In this document: positions 17,281 through 25,962 of the stretch, piece by piece
Position numbering within the stretch: position 1 is the stretch's first letter
How the letters are laid out: every line of letters begins with the position of its first letter
Source of the DNA: Thermohalobaculum sediminis
Lineage (GTDB): Bacteria > Pseudomonadota > Alphaproteobacteria > Rhodobacterales > Rhodobacteraceae
NCBI RefSeq assembly: GCF_023487995.1
Contig: NZ_JAMFKN010000003.1
Span: 434,001 to 498,000, forward strand
Length of the DNA stretch: 64,000 nt
Reading direction: 5' to 3'
Translations under genes and position numbers: made by a program
The notes under the pieces: model-generated
Told to the model about the DNA's origin: nothing
The model's database searches: none
What the model saw: only the letters and a program-made list of their open reading frames with translations

Positions 17281-18873
17281 TCAGCGCGCGGCGACCGCGC
17301 CGTTGCTGCGCGGGTCGGTGGCGCCTTCGAGGAGGCCGCCGGGGTGACGCAGGATCGCCCCGGCATGGCCCATCATCTCGGCATAGGGGCCCACGACCTC
17401 GACATCGTGCCCGGCCGCGCGCAGGTGTGCGATCACCCCTTCGCCGATCCGGTCCTCTATCTTGAGGTTGGTGGTCGCGGCACCCCAGGTGCGCCCCAGC
17501 AGCCAGCGCGGCGCGGTCACCGCCTGCTGCAAGGGCATGCCATGCAGCACGTGCCGCGCGAACACCATCGCCTGGGTCTGCGGCTGTCCCTCGCCGCCCA
17601 TCGTGCCATGGACCATCATCCGCCCGTCCGACAGCTCGGCCATTGCGGGCTGGATGGTGTGGAACGGCAGCCGCTTCGGATCGAGGCGGTTCGGATGCGC
17701 CTCGGCGAGGCTGAAGCTGGTGCCGCGGTTCTGCCAGGTGACGCCGCTCGTCGGCAGCACGATGCCCGAGCCGAACTCCCAGTAGACGCTCTGGATGTAG
17801 CTGACCGCCAGCCCGTCGCGGTCGATGGCGCCCAGCCACACCGTGTCGCCGGGCTGCGCCGGGTGCGGCCAGGGGGCGGCGCGCGTGGTCGAGACGCCGG
17901 CGGCCAGCCGCTCGAGACTGTCGGGCGCAAGGAAGCTGTCAGCGGTCACCGTCATGTAGGCGGGATCACCGACATGCCGGTCCCGCACCCGGAAAGCGGC
18001 CTTCGTGCATTCCACCAGCCGGTGGACGAAATCGAAACCCTCCGCCTGCTCCGGCAGGATCGGCGCATAAAGCGCAAGCAGGAGGAGCGAGGCCAGCCCC
18101 TGCGTCGGCGGCGGCATGTTGTAGACCCGGTGCCCCGCCACACCAGCCGAGAGCGGCACCACCAGTTCCGCCCGGTGGCCCTCAAGATCGCCGAGCCGAA
18201 GCGGGCTGCCCGCGGCCTCGAGCTCGGCCGCCATGCTGCGCGCGAGCTCGCCGCGGTAGAAATCGTCGAGCCCAGCCTCGGCGAGCCGTGCGAGCGTCTC
18301 CGCCACCCGCTCCTGCCGCAGCCGCGCGCCGATCGGCAGTGGCGTCCCGTCGCGCAGGTAGGCATCGGCAAAGCCCGGCACGTCGCGCAGCTCGGCAAGC
18401 TTGGCGGCCGCGTTCTCGTGCAGCGTGCGCGTGACCGCGACGCCCTCGCGCGCGTGGCGGATCGCCTCCTCCAGCAGGCGCGCAAGCGGCAGGCGCCCAC
18501 CATGCCGCGACCGGCTCAGCTCGTGCGCCGCCTGCCAGCCGGACACCGCCCCCGCCACGGTGAGCGCCGCGAGCGGCCCGCGCCCGGGAATCGCTGCGAG
18601 GCCCTGCCCATGATACCAGTCGCGGGAGGCCAGCGCCGCCGAGCGGCCGCAGGCCTGAATCCCCTCGACGCCCTCGCCATGGCGACCGACCAGCCAGAAG
18701 CCGTCGCCGCCCAGCCCGTTCATGTGCGGATAGACCACCGCGATGGTGGACGCCGCCGCGATCATTGCCTCGATCGCGTTGCCGCCGTCGCGCATCACCT
18801 CGAGCCCCGCCTGCGCGGCGAGGTGATGTGGCGCCGTCACCATCCCGGCATAGGCGCGTGTCGTGTGCAGCAT
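17281..18873 (-). CDS. hpxW: Oxamate amidohydrolase, HpxW-type gamma-glutamyltransferase-family Ntn hydrolase
   Basis: The 530-residue proenzyme belongs to the gamma-glutamyltransferase fold. At the autocleavage site it reads GD-T344-VWLGAIDRDG, where ordinary GGTs have TTHYSVVDKDG. The nucleophilic Thr is kept but the TTH-S context is not. Klebsiella HpxW, an oxamate amidohydrolase of the uric acid pathway, is of this GGT type with a similar length and a catalytic Thr near 334 (from memory). Oxamate hydrolysis to oxalate and ammonia would complete the pathway of the adjacent AllFGH genes. The start at 18873 has AGAGGAG upstream. A TetR-type operator precedes it. Confidence 0.85.
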   Translation of the reverse strand: MLHTTRAYAGMVTAPHHLAAQAGLEVMRDGGNAIEAMIAAASTIAVVYPHMNGLGGDGFWLVGRHGEGVEGIQACGRSAALASRDWYHGQGLAAIPGRGPLAALTVAGAVSGWQAAHELSRSRHGGRLPLARLLEEAIRHAREGVAVTRTLHENAAAKLAELRDVPGFADAYLRDGTPLPIGARLRQERVAETLARLAEAGLDDFYRGELARSMAAELEAAGSPLRLGDLEGHRAELVVPLSAGVAGHRVYNMPPPTQGLASLLLLALYAPILPEQAEGFDFVHRLVECTKAAFRVRDRHVGDPAYMTVTADSFLAPDSLERLAAGVSTTRAAPWPHPAQPGDTVWLGAIDRDGLAVSYIQSVYWEFGSGIVLPTSGVTWQNRGTSFSLAEAHPNRLDPKRLPFHTIQPAMAELSDGRMMVHGTMGGEGQPQTQAMVFARHVLHGMPLQQAVTAPRWLLGRTWGAATTNLKIEDRIGEGVIAHLRAAGHDVEVVGPYAEMMGHAGAILRHPGGLLEGATDPRSNGAVAAR

Positions 18874-18901
18874 GGCGCGCGGGCTCCTCTTGCAATGCAG
18901 G

Positions 18902-18919
18902 AGTAAGTGTATTCTTACT
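18902..18919. promoter_or_regulatory. TetR-type operator dyad between hpxW and its divergent regulator
   Basis: AGTAAG (18902-18907) and CTTACT (18914-18919) form a perfect 6-bp dyad with a TGTATT spacer. The sequence AGTAAGTG-x-ATT-x-TTAC is repeated at 17135-17151 in the other operon promoter. It lies 29 bp upstream of the hpxW start and 65 bp before the TetR start, so one bound repressor could control both directions. Confidence 0.6.
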
Positions 18920-18983
18920 TGTGGAAATGCCTGTCAAGGGGCCGACCCCGCGCGCGGGGCGGGCAGGCCGGGAGTGCTGGTCC

Positions 18984-19688
18984 ATGGCGCAAGCATCGAA
19001 CACCGGGCGGGCGGGCGCAACCGCATCGGGCGCCGCCCGCCCGGCGCGGCCACGCGACCCCGAGCGCACGCGGCGCGCGATCCTCGACGCGGCGCGGTCC
19101 GAGTTCTGCCAGCACGGCCTGACCGGCGCCCGGATCGAGCGCATCACCCGCCGCAGCCGCACCAACACGCGGATGATCTACCACTATTTCGGCAACAAGG
19201 AGGGGCTCTATCTCGCCGTCCTCGAATCGGTCTACGGCGAGATCCGCAAGCAGGAGCAGGCGCTCGACCTCGGACGGGCCGAGCCGGTCGAGGGGATCCG
19301 GCGGCTGGTCTTGTTCACCTTCGACTTCTTCGCCGCGCGCAGCGACTTCATCGCGCTGATCATGAACGAGAACATCCTGCGGGCGCGCTTCCTCAAACGC
19401 CTTCCCAGCATCCAGGCGATGACGGTGCCGCTGGTCGAGGCGATCCGCGACCTGCTGGCGCGGGGCGAGGCAGAGGGCGTGTTCCGCGGCGGCGTCGATC
19501 CGGTCCAGCTCTATGTCTCGATCGTGGCGCAGAGCCAGTTGCACATCTCGAACCGCTTTACCCTGTCGGTGCTCTTCAACGCCGATCTCGGCGATCCGGG
19601 CTGGCTCGCCGCGCGGCGAGCGCACGCGCTCGAGATGATCCTGAGCTACCTCGCCGTCCCCGGCGCGAGGCCGGGCCGGGTGGGCTGA
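18984..19688 (+). CDS. TetR-family transcriptional regulator (RutR-like)
   Basis: The 234-residue regulator has a proline/alanine-rich N-terminal tail of about 28 residues, a TetR helix-turn-helix (about 30-78, with RTNTRMIYHYFGNKEGLY as recognition helix and following helix) and an all-helical ligand domain (FFAARSDFIALIMNENILR). The overall type resembles RutR, which controls pyrimidine/ureide nitrogen genes, but the ligand here is unknown. The start at 18984 follows GGGAG; an in-frame ATG at 18927 has no ribosome site. It diverges from hpxW, and two matching operators lie at 17136 and 18903. Confidence 0.88.
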   Translation: MAQASNTGRAGATASGAARPARPRDPERTRRAILDAARSEFCQHGLTGARIERITRRSRTNTRMIYHYFGNKEGLYLAVLESVYGEIRKQEQALDLGRAEPVEGIRRLVLFTFDFFAARSDFIALIMNENILRARFLKRLPSIQAMTVPLVEAIRDLLARGEAEGVFRGGVDPVQLYVSIVAQSQLHISNRFTLSVLFNADLGDPGWLAARRAHALEMILSYLAVPGARPGRVG

Positions 19689-19710
19689 GGCGGCGCTGCG
19701 GCGCCTTCCC

Positions 19711-20976
19711 TCAGGCCGCCGACACCGCGCCGCCCGCGCGCGCCGCGCCCGGCGCATGCAGGACCGCCGCCGGCCGGGTGAAGGTCCGCCGCCCCGCCTT
19801 CAGACCGAACAGCGGCGCCGCGAGTTCGGCCACCGCCATGCCTTCCGCGCGCGCGTCCAGCACCACGAGGTCGGCGGGGTTGCCAGGCTCGACGCCGTAG
19901 TCCGCGAGGTTCATCAGCCGCGCGGGCGCCGCCGTCACCATGTCGAGGCAGAGCCGCATCTCCTCGAGCGAGCCAAGCTGGGCCACGTTCGCATAGAGGT
20001 TCGCCATCCGGATCAGCGAGCAGTCGCCGAACGGCGTGAACGGGTTCAGCACGTTGTTGGTCGAGATCGAGCAGGTCACCCCCCGCCCGGCGAGCCGGTG
20101 CGCCGGGGCGACCCCGCGCGGCACGAGATGGGTGCTCGCGCGCCCCATCAGGAACAGGTCGGTCGAGGGCAGCACGGTCAGCGCGACGCCCGCATCCGCC
20201 ATCATCCGCTCGGCGGCCGCAAGGGCCTCGGGCGCCAGCGCCGAGAGGGTGGTGACGTGGCCCACCGCGACCCGCCCGCCCCAGCCGCGCGCCCGCGCCT
20301 GCCGGCACACCTCGGCGAGGTCGCCACGCGCGGGGTCGAGATGGAAGTCGAGATGAAAGTCGATGTCGAGGTCGTGGCGCCCGGCGATGTCGAAGATGCG
20401 GGCGATATGCCCGTGCGGGTCCGAGTCGGTATAGGGGCAGCCGCCGATGAGGTCGGCGCCGCGCTCGATTGCCTCGATCAGCAGCTCCTCGGCGCCGGGG
20501 TCGTTCAGCAGGCCCTCCTGCGGAAAGACGCAGATCTGCAGCTCGATCGCCCAGGCGTAGTCGGCCTTGAGCCCGCGGACGGCCTCGAATCCTCGCAAGC
20601 CCACGCGGGGGTCGATCTCGACATGGGTGCGCATCCGCGTGGTGCCGTGCAGGATCGCCTTCTCGAGCGTGGCGCGGCCGCGGCTGTAGACATCCTCGAC
20701 GGTGAAGCCGCGCTTGGCGGCGGCGACCGCGCCGATCGCCTCGGCCAGCGTCGGCGCATGGCCGCAGCGTTCCAGCAGGCAGGACTTGTCGAGATGGACA
20801 TGGCTCTCGACGAAGCCCGGCACGACGATGCGGCCGTCGAGATCCTCGACCGGCGCGTCCGAGGCGATCACGGGCGAGATCGCCGCGATCCGCCCGGCTG
20901 CGATGCCGATGTCGGCCAGCGCGTCCCCGCGGCCGGCGATGCGCGCGCGCCGCAGGACGAGGTCGAGTCCGCTCAT
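19711..20976 (-). CDS. Cytosine-deaminase-like amidohydrolase (second copy)
   Basis: The 421-residue CodA-type protein has HVHLDKS (H59, H61), a repeated DFHLDFHLD strand, VGHVTTLS and a late STNNV segment where many CodA proteins keep a metal-binding GNDN/SDN Asp. The Asp-to-Asn-like change there is worth noting. The C-terminal tail is Ala-rich. It overlaps the fused transporter by ATGA and closes the operon that starts with the binding protein at 25681. It probably deaminates or ring-opens the imported compound; the exact substrate is unknown. Confidence 0.87.
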   Translation of the reverse strand: MSGLDLVLRRARIAGRGDALADIGIAAGRIAAISPVIASDAPVEDLDGRIVVPGFVESHVHLDKSCLLERCGHAPTLAEAIGAVAAAKRGFTVEDVYSRGRATLEKAILHGTTRMRTHVEIDPRVGLRGFEAVRGLKADYAWAIELQICVFPQEGLLNDPGAEELLIEAIERGADLIGGCPYTDSDPHGHIARIFDIAGRHDLDIDFHLDFHLDPARGDLAEVCRQARARGWGGRVAVGHVTTLSALAPEALAAAERMMADAGVALTVLPSTDLFLMGRASTHLVPRGVAPAHRLAGRGVTCSISTNNVLNPFTPFGDCSLIRMANLYANVAQLGSLEEMRLCLDMVTAAPARLMNLADYGVEPGNPADLVVLDARAEGMAVAELAAPLFGLKAGRRTFTRPAAVLHAPGAARAGGAVSAA

Positions 20977-23507
20977 CGCGCGGCCGCCCGCGGGGTGGCC
21001 CCGTCGTCCTGCGCGGCGCCGCCGAGATAGGCCTCCTCGAGCGACGCGTCCTCCGCAAGCTCAGCGGCCGGGCCGGCCCTGACCACGCGCCCCTGCTCCA
21101 GCACATAGGCACGGTCGGCGACGCCCAGCGTCATCTTGGCCATCTGGTCCACGATCAGGATCGTCGTGCCCTCGTCGCGCAGGTCCGCGAGCACGGCGAA
21201 CAGCTCCTCGATCATCGCCGGCGCAAGGCCCAGCGAGGGCTCGTCCAGCAGCAGCACCTCGGGCTTCGCCATCAACCCGCGCGCGACCGCCAGCATCTGC
21301 TGCTCGCCGCCCGACAGCAGCCCCGCGCGCGAGCCGATCCGATCCTTCAGCCGCGGGAAGCGTTCCAGCAGCCGCGCCACCTCGGCCGAATAGTCGCCCG
21401 CGCCCCGACGGCAGGCACCGATCAGGATGTTGTCGAGCACGGTCAGTTCCGGGAACACCTGCCGCCCCTCGGGCACGAGCGCGACGCCGCGGCGCGCGAT
21501 CTGGTGCGCAGCCTCGCGCTGGATCTCGGCGCCCCCCAGCGCGATGCGCCCCTCCACAGGTCGCAGGAGACCCACGATCGCCCGCATCGTGGTCGACTTG
21601 CCCGCGCCGTTCGCGCCGAGGATGCCGACCATCTCGCCCCGCGCGACCGAAAGCCCGATCCGCTTGAGCACCGGCGCCGCGCTATAGCCCGCGGCGAGGT
21701 CCGCGACCTCGAGCACGGGTTCCCCGGACGCAGCCCATGCGCCCGCGCGGGGGCGGGCCTGCATCTCGCCCGCGCCGAGATAGGCCTCGATCACGGCGGG
21801 GTTCGTGCGCACGGCGTCGGGCGTGCCGGCGGCGATCGGGCGGCCGGCGTCGAGCACGACGATATGGTCCGAGATGCCCATCACCATGCCCATGTCGTGC
21901 TCGACGAGCACCACCGCGAGGCCGTGATCGGCGATGATGCGCACGAGGGCGGCGAGCTCCTTCTTCTCGCTCTCGGCAAGGCCAGCCGCGGGCTCGTCGA
22001 GCAGCAGAACCCGTGGGCGCAGCGCCAGCGCGCGGGCGATCTCGACCAGCCTGCGATCGACATGCGGCAGGTCGCCCGCGAGCGCCATGACCGAGCCGCG
22101 ATATCCCACGAAATGCAGGAGCGCCGAGGCGAGACGCGCCTCCTCGGCGCTGCCAAGCCGCGCGGTCGGGTTGCCGAGCCGCCCGCGCCGCAGTCCGATC
22201 AGGATGTTGTCGAGCACGCTCAGCGTCTCGAACAGCCGCGTGGTCTGATAGGTGCGCGCGATGCCGGCGCGCGACACGTCGGTAGGCGTGCGGCCCGCAA
22301 GCTCGTCCTGCCCTAGCCGGATCGAGCCCTGCGAGGGGCGATAGAACGCGCCGATCATGTTCAGCACGGTCGTCTTGCCCGCGCCATTGGGGCCGATGAT
22401 GCTGGTGATCCGTCCCGGCGGCGCCTCGAAGCTCACCTCGTCCGCCGCCCGGATGCCGCCGAACGAGATGCCGATCCGATCGGCCACCAGCGACAGCCCG
22501 TCGCGCGCGCGCTCGATGAAGGCAACCGCCTCGGCGGGCGCCGGCACGGGCGGAAGGGCCCGCGCCTCGCGCCGCAAGACCCGCGCAAGCGCGCCGACGA
22601 TGCCCGACGGCGCGAGCCACAGCACCAGGATCAGCGTCACGCTGAAGAACAGCAGCCGGTATTCCGCAAGGTCGGCCAGCAGCTCCGGCAGCAGCACGGT
22701 CACGATGGCGCCCGCCAGCGGCCCCAGCGTCCAGCCGACGCCACCCACCATCACCGCGAACAGGAACAGGATCGACTGCGAGAACATGAAGGACGACGGC
22801 GCGATGAACATCATCAGCGGCGCGAACACCGCGCCCGCAAGCCCCGTCAGCGCCGCCGAGAGCGCGAAGGCCGAGGTCTTGACCAGGATGGGCGAGAGCG
22901 CGGTCGAGCGCGCCGCCGTCTCGCTGTCGCGCACCGCCAGCATCGCCCGGCCCCAGCCGCTATAAAGCAGCCGCTGGAACAGGACGAGCGCCGCCCCCGC
23001 CAGCAGAATGGCGAAGATCGCGATCTGCCGGTCGTCGAAGTCCGCGCCGCCCAGATGCGGCCCGGCGAAACCCATCAGCCCGTTCTGGCCGCCGGTGAGA
23101 CCCCGCGCCTCGATGGTGCCATGCTCGACGATGAAGCCGAAGGCGATAGTGACCATCGCGAGGTAGGGCCCGCTGACCCTGAGCGCCGGCAGCGCCAGCA
23201 ACCCGCCGACGCAGCCGGTGATCAGCCCAGCCAACACGAAGGCCACCCAGTAGTCGAGGCCCGCGAGCGTCAGGATCGCGACCGCATAGGCCCCGAGCGC
23301 GTAGAAGCCGACATGGCCCAGCGAGATCTGCCCGGTGAGCCCCACCAGCACGTTGAGGCCGACGCCCACCACCGTGGTGAGCGCCACCAGAGCCGCGACG
23401 AACGAGAAATAGCCGCCGACCGTCCAGGCGAAGGCGGCGCCCGCGGCCGTCAGCGCGACGATCCCCAGCGTGAGCGGAAGCTGCGAGGCGGAACCGGACT
23501 GGCGCAT
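20973..23507 (-). CDS. Fused LivM-LivG-LivF branched-chain-amino-acid-type ABC transporter
   Basis: The 844-residue polypeptide joins three subunits that are normally separate. Residues 1-310 are a LivM-type permease (GQISLGHVGFYALGAYA). About 335-580 is a LivG-type ATPase with Walker A GPNGAGKT (372-379) and Walker B VLLLDE (500-505). About 597-830 is a LivF-type ATPase with Walker A GANGAGKS (631-638), signature LSGGE (731-735) and Walker B VLLLDE (751-756). In the LivG part the signature position reads LAGDLPHVDRR rather than a SxGQ form. It pairs with LivH (23521) and the binding protein (24491). Family precedents import amino acids, urea and amides. Confidence 0.93.
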   Translation of the reverse strand: MRQSGSASQLPLTLGIVALTAAGAAFAWTVGGYFSFVAALVALTTVVGVGLNVLVGLTGQISLGHVGFYALGAYAVAILTLAGLDYWVAFVLAGLITGCVGGLLALPALRVSGPYLAMVTIAFGFIVEHGTIEARGLTGGQNGLMGFAGPHLGGADFDDRQIAIFAILLAGAALVLFQRLLYSGWGRAMLAVRDSETAARSTALSPILVKTSAFALSAALTGLAGAVFAPLMMFIAPSSFMFSQSILFLFAVMVGGVGWTLGPLAGAIVTVLLPELLADLAEYRLLFFSVTLILVLWLAPSGIVGALARVLRREARALPPVPAPAEAVAFIERARDGLSLVADRIGISFGGIRAADEVSFEAPPGRITSIIGPNGAGKTTVLNMIGAFYRPSQGSIRLGQDELAGRTPTDVSRAGIARTYQTTRLFETLSVLDNILIGLRRGRLGNPTARLGSAEEARLASALLHFVGYRGSVMALAGDLPHVDRRLVEIARALALRPRVLLLDEPAAGLAESEKKELAALVRIIADHGLAVVLVEHDMGMVMGISDHIVVLDAGRPIAAGTPDAVRTNPAVIEAYLGAGEMQARPRAGAWAASGEPVLEVADLAAGYSAAPVLKRIGLSVARGEMVGILGANGAGKSTTMRAIVGLLRPVEGRIALGGAEIQREAAHQIARRGVALVPEGRQVFPELTVLDNILIGACRRGAGDYSAEVARLLERFPRLKDRIGSRAGLLSGGEQQMLAVARGLMAKPEVLLLDEPSLGLAPAMIEELFAVLADLRDEGTTILIVDQMAKMTLGVADRAYVLEQGRVVRAGPAAELAEDASLEEAYLGGAAQDDGATPRAAAR

Positions 23508-23520
23508 CCCCTGCCCCCCC

Positions 23521-24393
23521 TCAGACCTTGTTGACCGCGGCGCGGCCCAGAAGGCCGTTCGGCATCAGCGTGAGCGCGAGGATGATCACGGAAAAGACCA
23601 CGATCTGCGTATAGGTCGAGCCCAGATAGGCGGTCACCAGCGCCTCGATGACGCCGTAGAGCAGACCCGCGATCACCACGCCCGGCGCCGAGGTGATGCC
23701 GCCGAGGATCGCGACCGCGAAAGCCTTGAGGCCGAACAGCATCCCCATCTCGGAATGCACCGAGTAGAGCGGCGCGATCAGCAGCCCCGCGATCCCCGCG
23801 AGCACCGCGGCAAGGGCGAAGGAGGTCGCGACCACCGCCTTCGCGTCGATCCCCATCAGCCGCGCGGCATCGCGGTTCTGCACCACCGCGAGCAGCACCT
23901 TGCCCAGCCGCGTGCGCCGGAACACGAGCTGCAACACCACCGCGATGGCGATGCCGACCACGGGGATGACCAGTTGCAGCGGATAGACCCCGGCGCCGAA
24001 CAGCGACACCGGCTCGGAGGCGAGCGGCGAGGGCAGGCTGCGCGGCTCCTTGCCGAAGGTGAACAGCACGGTGTTGTCGAGCAGGATGCCACCCGCCACG
24101 GTCGCCATGAGCCACGAATCCGAGCCGCGGCTGACGAAGGGCCGCACCAGCGCCCGCTCGACGACGAGGCCGAGCAGTGCGCAGCCCGCAAGCGCCGCGG
24201 GCACGGCCGCCCAGAACGGCCAGCCCAGCGTCACCATGAAGGTGTAGCCCAGCACCGCGCCCAGCATCACGGCGCTGCCCTGCGCGAAGTTCACGGTGTT
24301 CGAGACCGAGTAGGTCACGTGGAAGCCGAGCGCGATCAGCCCGTACATCGCCCCGAGGCCGAGCCCCGATATCAGTGCCGAGGTCAGGAGCAT
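23521..24393 (-). CDS. LivH-type ABC importer permease
   Basis: This 290-residue inner-membrane protein starts at the ATG at 24393 behind GGAGGGG; the open frame reaches 24561 but that part is not membrane-like. Conserved LivH features are GLGLGAMYGLIALGFHVTYSV near the N-terminus, a NFAQG segment, and an EAA-like loop (NRDAARLMGID). It partners the LivM half of the fused gene 13 bp downstream. A strong stem-loop (24446-24470) separates it from the binding-protein gene. Confidence 0.93.
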   Translation of the reverse strand: MLLTSALISGLGLGAMYGLIALGFHVTYSVSNTVNFAQGSAVMLGAVLGYTFMVTLGWPFWAAVPAALAGCALLGLVVERALVRPFVSRGSDSWLMATVAGGILLDNTVLFTFGKEPRSLPSPLASEPVSLFGAGVYPLQLVIPVVGIAIAVVLQLVFRRTRLGKVLLAVVQNRDAARLMGIDAKAVVATSFALAAVLAGIAGLLIAPLYSVHSEMGMLFGLKAFAVAILGGITSAPGVVIAGLLYGVIEALVTAYLGSTYTQIVVFSVIILALTLMPNGLLGRAAVNKV

Positions 24394-24445
24394 GTGCGTC
24401 CCCTCCGGATCATCACGTCGGCCGTCATCGGGCCTTCGGCATCCG

Positions 24446-24470
24446 GGCCCCGCCGCGTGGCGGCGGGGCC
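24446..24470 (-). other. Intercistronic stem-loop between binding-protein and permease genes
   Basis: GGCCCCGCCGC (24446-24456) and GCGGCGGGGCC (24460-24470) form a perfect 11-bp GC stem with a 3-nt loop, 20 bp after the binding-protein stop and about 50 bp before the LivH start. There is no U-tract. In many importer operons such hairpins stabilise or attenuate the transcript so that binding protein is made in excess; that role is inferred. Confidence 0.6.
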
Positions 24471-24490
24471 ATCCGTCAGCGTCGCGCCGC

Positions 24491-25681
24491 TCACTTGCCG
24501 AGCGGCAGGATCTTGCCCTCGACGAAGTGCGAGAAGACGTAGTCCTCCGGCCCCAGCGCATCCTGGTTCTCGGGCGAGAAGGGCTTGCGGTAGGTCTTGA
24601 TCAGCCCCTCGTGCTCCTCGATCCCGTAGAGCGCCTGCCGGATCGCCGGACCGTCGGTCGAGCCGGCATTGCCGATCGCAACCGCCAGCAGGTGCATCGC
24701 GTCATAGGCGTTGGCGATACCTGTCGCGGGGGTGACATCCGCGATCGTCTTGATCTCGGGATACTTCGCCTTGAGCTTCGCCATCAACTCGGCCGACCTG
24801 CCGCTCATGTCCTCGGTGAACACGAAGGTCTGGATGAAGTGGACACGGCTGCCGCTCGGCCCCGCGAGCTCGGTGAAGCGCCCGCCGGCCGGGCCCCAGT
24901 GCGAGACGATCGGCACGTCCCAGCCCATCCGGTCGAGCGACTTGACGACCTGCGAGGACGGCGCGACGTTCGCGACCATGAACAGCGTGTCGGCCCCCGC
25001 CTCCTTCAGCCGGGTGAGCTGCGGCACGACATCGACATCGTTGGTCTCGAACTTCTCGACACCGGCAGTCGCCATGCCCCGCGTCTCGAGTGCATGGTGC
25101 AGCGCGTCCTCGTTCGACTCGCCCCAGGGGTTGTTGATGAGGATCATCCCCGGCTTCTTCGCGCCGTACTCGTCCACGGCATATTCGACCAGCGCCTCGC
25201 CCACATAGGCATCGACGGCCGAGACCCGGAAGATGTAGTTCTCGGCGGCGCCGTTGCGGGTGATCGGGGTCCCCGCGGCCCAGGGGCCGATGAAGGGCAC
25301 CTTCGCGTCGTTCGCGAAGGGCACGATGGCCAGCGAGACCGGCGTGTCGAGCCCGCCGATCAGGGCGACCACGCCCTGGCGCTGCACAAGTTCGCGCGCG
25401 GCCAGAAGGCCCTTGCCCGGGTTGCTCTCGTCGTCGCGCGACACCAGCTCGAGCGGGCGCCCCAGAACGCCGCCGGCGGCGTTGATCTCGTCGATGGCGA
25501 TGCTCAGACCCCGCGTGATCGCCTCGCCCGACTTCGCGGACTGGCCCGAAAGGGCCGCGACGAGGCCGATCCGGATCGGGTCGGCCGCCAGCGCCCCGCC
25601 GCCCGGGAGCCATGCGAGCCCCGCGGCAATGCCGGCGGCGAGGATCGACCGGCGCGTGAGAGAAGTCAGAATGCGTGTCAT
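24491..25681 (-). CDS. ABC importer periplasmic binding protein (Leu/Ile/Val-type, SBP family 6)
   Basis: The 396-residue protein starts at the ATG at 25681 (CGGAGG upstream). The signal peptide carries TRRSILAAG, a possible twin-arginine motif, then a hydrophobic stretch cleaved near GALAA-D. The mature part begins PIRIGLVAALSGQSAKSG and has the SRDDESNPGKG and INNPWGESNE segments of Liv/urea-type binding proteins. It is first in the operon with LivH, the LivMGF fusion and a deaminase. The ligand may be a ureide or pyrimidine-type compound rather than an amino acid. Confidence 0.92.
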   Translation of the reverse strand: MTRILTSLTRRSILAAGIAAGLAWLPGGGALAADPIRIGLVAALSGQSAKSGEAITRGLSIAIDEINAAGGVLGRPLELVSRDDESNPGKGLLAARELVQRQGVVALIGGLDTPVSLAIVPFANDAKVPFIGPWAAGTPITRNGAAENYIFRVSAVDAYVGEALVEYAVDEYGAKKPGMILINNPWGESNEDALHHALETRGMATAGVEKFETNDVDVVPQLTRLKEAGADTLFMVANVAPSSQVVKSLDRMGWDVPIVSHWGPAGGRFTELAGPSGSRVHFIQTFVFTEDMSGRSAELMAKLKAKYPEIKTIADVTPATGIANAYDAMHLLAVAIGNAGSTDGPAIRQALYGIEEHEGLIKTYRKPFSPENQDALGPEDYVFSHFVEGKILPLGK

Positions 25682-25808
25682 GTCGTGTCGGCCTCCGTGT
25701 CTGCGTCCGGCTTCGCGGCAGCGGGGCCCGGGGTCTCCCCTGCCGCGGCCGGGCACTGTTGCGATCCGGCTCGCGCGCGCCCCGTGAGCTCTGATTTTGA
25801 ATGCAAAG

Positions 25809-25820
25809 ATTGCATGCAAT
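25809..25820. promoter_or_regulatory. Perfect 12-bp palindrome, likely GntR operator
   Basis: ATTGCATGCAAT is a perfect palindrome in an AT-rich patch between the divergent binding-protein gene (start 25681) and the NTF2-like gene (start 25963). Its core TGCATGCA recurs at 27186-27193 upstream of the GntR gene. It matches the ATTG-N4-CAAT form of the site at 10595-10606 in the paralogous cluster. It is probably the operator for the GntR at 26424. Confidence 0.55.
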
Positions 25821-25962
25821 TTTGAGACTGTCTACTCTTTCATCGCGAGTCGGCGGTGGGTGCGTTCCGGCACTCCTCGCCGGCCCCGCGATGATCAAGG
25901 CAAGCAATCCGCGTGCCAGAACGGCCGGCCACCCGAGAGTCAACCCCGGCGGAGGAGCAGGA

